A stretch of DNA of 64,000 nt from Pseudoalteromonas sp. N1230-9 (GTDB taxonomy: Bacteria > Pseudomonadota > Gammaproteobacteria > Enterobacterales > Alteromonadaceae): positions 620,001-684,000 of the forward strand of contig NZ_CP090420.1 in the NCBI RefSeq assembly GCF_032716425.1, written 5' to 3'. Shown piece by piece: positions 61,868 to 64,000 of this stretch. The stretch's first letter is position 1. Every line of letters starts with the position of its first letter. The position numbers were made by a program, and so were the translations under genes. The notes beneath the pieces are model-generated. The model did not search any database, had not been told where the DNA came from, and saw only the letters and a list, made by a program, of their open reading frames with translations.

Positions 61868-62803
61868 TTATAAATGCTTGGTTAAAAAAGGCAGTATTTG
61901 CTGCATCGCTAACGCAACTGGCTCAGGGTTATCGTACAGGTCATAGTGCGACCAATCTTCTAGTTCAACGAGTTGTCGGTCTTTTGATGCAAATGACTTT
62001 CCGTAAATTTCTTTACCGTCACGGTACGCGCCAAATGCCCCTACTTTTTGACCAATTACAGCCATCATAGGTTGAGTCATTAATGTTTCGGCAAACGCGA
62101 AAGCATCCCACGTGAGGGTTTTTTGTGCATGAGAAAATAACATACGTGTTGCGCCACCTTCGCTTTGACCACGCGATGTTTTGTAGTAATCGGTCGCTTC
62201 GAAAACATCACGTTCAGTCAGGCCATTGTCGCGGGCAAATTCAATGCTTGGTGGGAGTAATTCGTTAACTTGTAAATCACCACCAAGTGCTTCGGCAGTC
62301 CGTTGTGCTGCCATCGCTTCAAGTGCGCCGACTGGGTTAAACTCGGTGAATGCTTCTCTAAATAAACGACCCAAATTAACTGGTGTGATGCCCACAACGG
62401 CTTTCACGCGCTTTTCAGTCAGTGCTGAGTTAAACACATAAGCACCACCACCACATACCCCAATGCTGCCAATACGCTCGTTATCGACATAAGGGAGTGT
62501 CACTGCATAATCAATAACATGGCTAATATCTTCAACGCGTTGTGATGGATTTTCAATAAAGCGAGGTGTACCGCCAGATTGACCTTGATAGCTGGCATCG
62601 AAGGCAATAACCACATAACCCGCTTCAGCAAGTGCTTTACCATATACACTACTCGAGGTTTGTTCTTTACAGCTACCAAATGGGTGAACACTGATCATGG
62701 TTGGGTAGGTTTTTGACTCATCAAAATTAGCAGGTGTTAAAACAAGTGCTGAGATAGCCCATGCCATATCGTGGTTTTGAATACTAACTGTTTGAATGTT
62801 CAT
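61868..62803 (-). CDS. Alpha/beta hydrolase, dienelactone-hydrolase-like, copy 1
   Basis: A 311-residue cytoplasmic hydrolase. The nucleophile elbow reads GVCGGG near residues 121-126, with Cys in place of Ser as in dienelactone hydrolase. Preceding segments FDASYQGQSGG and LPYVDNERIGSIGV are shared with the neighbour at 62863. The base His is likely in DWSHYDLYD near 288-296. Substrate unknown. It is separated from copy 2 by a hairpin. Confidence 0.82.
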   Translation of the reverse strand: MNIQTVSIQNHDMAWAISALVLTPANFDESKTYPTMISVHPFGSCKEQTSSSVYGKALAEAGYVVIAFDASYQGQSGGTPRFIENPSQRVEDISHVIDYAVTLPYVDNERIGSIGVCGGGAYVFNSALTEKRVKAVVGITPVNLGRLFREAFTEFNPVGALEAMAAQRTAEALGGDLQVNELLPPSIEFARDNGLTERDVFEATDYYKTSRGQSEGGATRMLFSHAQKTLTWDAFAFAETLMTQPMMAVIGQKVGAFGAYRDGKEIYGKSFASKDRQLVELEDWSHYDLYDNPEPVALAMQQILPFLTKHL

Positions 62804-62827
62804 GTTGTGCTCCTAAATACCTTTTAG

Positions 62828-62852
62828 GTATGAGCCCTGTTTGGGCTCATAC
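62828..62852 (-). terminator. Hairpin between the two hydrolase genes
   Basis: 10-bp stem GTATGAGCCC / GGGCTCATAC with a 5-nt loop, 10 bp after the copy 2 stop. No strong T run follows, so it may slow, rather than stop, transcription into copy 1. Confidence 0.6.
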
Positions 62853-62862
62853 GTATTAATAA

Positions 62863-63777
62863 TTACAGATTGCTTGTAAAGAATGGGGCTAATACGCTGA
62901 TGGCTTCAGTGATTTCACTTTCGCCATCATATAAATCCATGTGGTTTGCACCTTCAACGATGTGCATGTTTTTGCTGCTTGATGCAGCGCGCGCCATTAG
63001 GTCATCGCTCATCCACTTGCTGCCTGCATTGCTGCCGACAACGGTCAGTAATGGTTGCGTTAAAAATGCTTCAGCTTTAAAGAATGCATCATAAGTGATG
63101 ATTTGATTTAAGCTGCGTGCAGTCGCAAAACCCGGTGCAGTGCAATAAGCGGCGCGGTCTGTGTGATAGTACTCCCACGCTTGGCGAAGTTCTTCGTTTG
63201 GTGCATCTTCTTCTTTCAGCGGTGCCATTGGAATAGTCGCAATGTCGTTACCACTTGCATCCGATGTGCGAGAATCAGAGCCAGCTTGGATATATGGGAT
63301 AGCGTCGCTGTCTTTTACATTGTTATCCCAGCCATTACGGAACATTTGGCCAATATTTACCATGCTTACTGTGCCAACGGCTTTAATACGGCGGTCGTTA
63401 ATTGCAGCATTTGCGGTGTAACCTGCACCCGCACAGATACCCATTGCGCCAATGCGATCATTATCTACATAAGGTAAGGTCGTTAAGTAATCGATTACTG
63501 CACTCACATCCTCGGTACGAACATGTGGGTTTTCAAGTTGGCGTGGCTCACCAGTGCTTTCACCTTGGTAAGATGCATCGTACGCAATAGCGACAAAACC
63601 TTGCTCAGCTAGTTTACGTGCGTAAGTCCCTGCTGTTTGCTCTTTAACACCACCACCTGGGTGCGATACGACAACGGCTGGATAGCTTTTAGTTTCATCA
63701 AAATCAGCAGGTAAATTTAATAAACCAGCGATAGTAATATCTAAACCGTTAGTGTTTGGAAAAGTAACTTTGTTCAT
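62863..63777 (-). CDS. Alpha/beta hydrolase, dienelactone-hydrolase-like, copy 2
   Basis: A 304-residue homologue of the adjacent copy 1: FDASYQGE-type segment YDASYQGESTGEPRQLENP, TLPYVDNDRIGAMGI and the elbow GICAGAG near residues 120-126, again with a Cys nucleophile. The His is likely in GANHMDLYDGE near 282-292. The ATG at 63777 has GAGGA 9 nt upstream; the longer in-frame start at 63948 adds 57 unlike residues and is rejected. The two genes probably came from a tandem duplication and then diverged. Confidence 0.85.
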   Translation of the reverse strand: MNKVTFPNTNGLDITIAGLLNLPADFDETKSYPAVVVSHPGGGVKEQTAGTYARKLAEQGFVAIAYDASYQGESTGEPRQLENPHVRTEDVSAVIDYLTTLPYVDNDRIGAMGICAGAGYTANAAINDRRIKAVGTVSMVNIGQMFRNGWDNNVKDSDAIPYIQAGSDSRTSDASGNDIATIPMAPLKEEDAPNEELRQAWEYYHTDRAAYCTAPGFATARSLNQIITYDAFFKAEAFLTQPLLTVVGSNAGSKWMSDDLMARAASSSKNMHIVEGANHMDLYDGESEITEAISVLAPFFTSNL

Positions 63778-64000
63778 GAGCGTATATCCTCGTTGGGTTA
63801 ATAAGTAAGGACAGAGACTATTCTCGATTGCAGAGCTATTTGCTTTGCGTCCTTCATTGAGATTAAGTATAGGAGTGGGCTGAAAAAAATGTTTGCCTAA
63901 AATGACAGGGTGTTTGTCTAAATTAACAATTAAGTAAAGCTCATACACCTTGTGAAATGGCTAAAATCATTTATCTATTTAATAGAATTCATATCAACCA

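Noticed and set aside
63778..63948. 57-residue N-terminal extension of hydrolase copy 2
   Set aside because: The extension is unlike hydrolases, and the ATG at 63777 has a good ribosome site; copy 1 also starts there by alignment.

Overview
The window reads as chromosome of a marine gammaproteobacterium of the order Alteromonadales, most likely Pseudoalteromonas or a close relative. This is inferred from the moderate-to-low GC, the many exported proteins, the TonB-dependent receptor type, the two large cyclic-di-GMP proteins and the conserved ndk-rlmN-pilW-rodZ-ispG-hisS-yfgM-bamB-der block. No rRNA or tRNA gene, CRISPR array or insertion sequence was seen.

Layout. 1-4.4 kb: a ktrAB potassium uptake operon divergent from a KdpD/KdpE-like two-component pair that lacks both the KdpD N-terminal domains and kdpFABC. 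4.4-12.6 kb: glutathione transferase, NADP-dependent reductase, exported proteins, a TonB receptor and anmK. 13.1-18.9 kb: a sedentary chromosomal integron. Its integrase gene is split by one in-frame TGA, a perfect LexA box lies in front of it, and seven gene cassettes follow, delimited by attC sites whose outer boxes match each cassette's own end; one cassette encodes a PD-(D/E)XK nuclease-like protein. 20.2-22.5 kb: mesX-mesD, the oxygen-dependent folate-independent methionine synthase pair, behind tandem MetJ-like boxes. 22.6-26.7 kb: a TSUP transporter, then an arsenate operon (ArsC-ArsR fusion, GAPDH, ArsJ). 26.8-29.6 kb: an overlapping operon of a MerR-methyltransferase fusion, a GNAT acetyltransferase and an RsgA-type GTPase. 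29.6-40.4 kb: metabolic and regulatory genes in divergent pairs (MerR/hydrolase, LysR/DMT exporter, MarR/reductase), plus a GGDEF-EAL protein.

40.5-50.9 kb is the conserved housekeeping block on the minus strand: GTPase Der, BamB, YfgM, HisRS, IspG, RodZ, a PilW-type protein extended with two LysM domains, RlmN and Ndk. 51.3-55.2 kb holds an exported pair, a small protein and a metzincin-like protease joined by TAATG, followed by a third exported protein. 55.4-60.2 kb carries trhP and a MASE3-PAS-GAF-PAS-GGDEF-EAL protein. The window closes with an AraC regulator, a membrane-anchored flavodoxin and two related hydrolases with a cysteine nucleophile motif.

The parts most worth a second look are the frozen but apparently SOS-wired integron with its nuclease cassette, the MerR-methyltransferase/GNAT/RsgA operon, the exported metzincin pair, the short KdpDE next to ktrAB, and the MetJ-like boxes before mesXD. 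All names come from reading motifs and gene order; no database search was possible.
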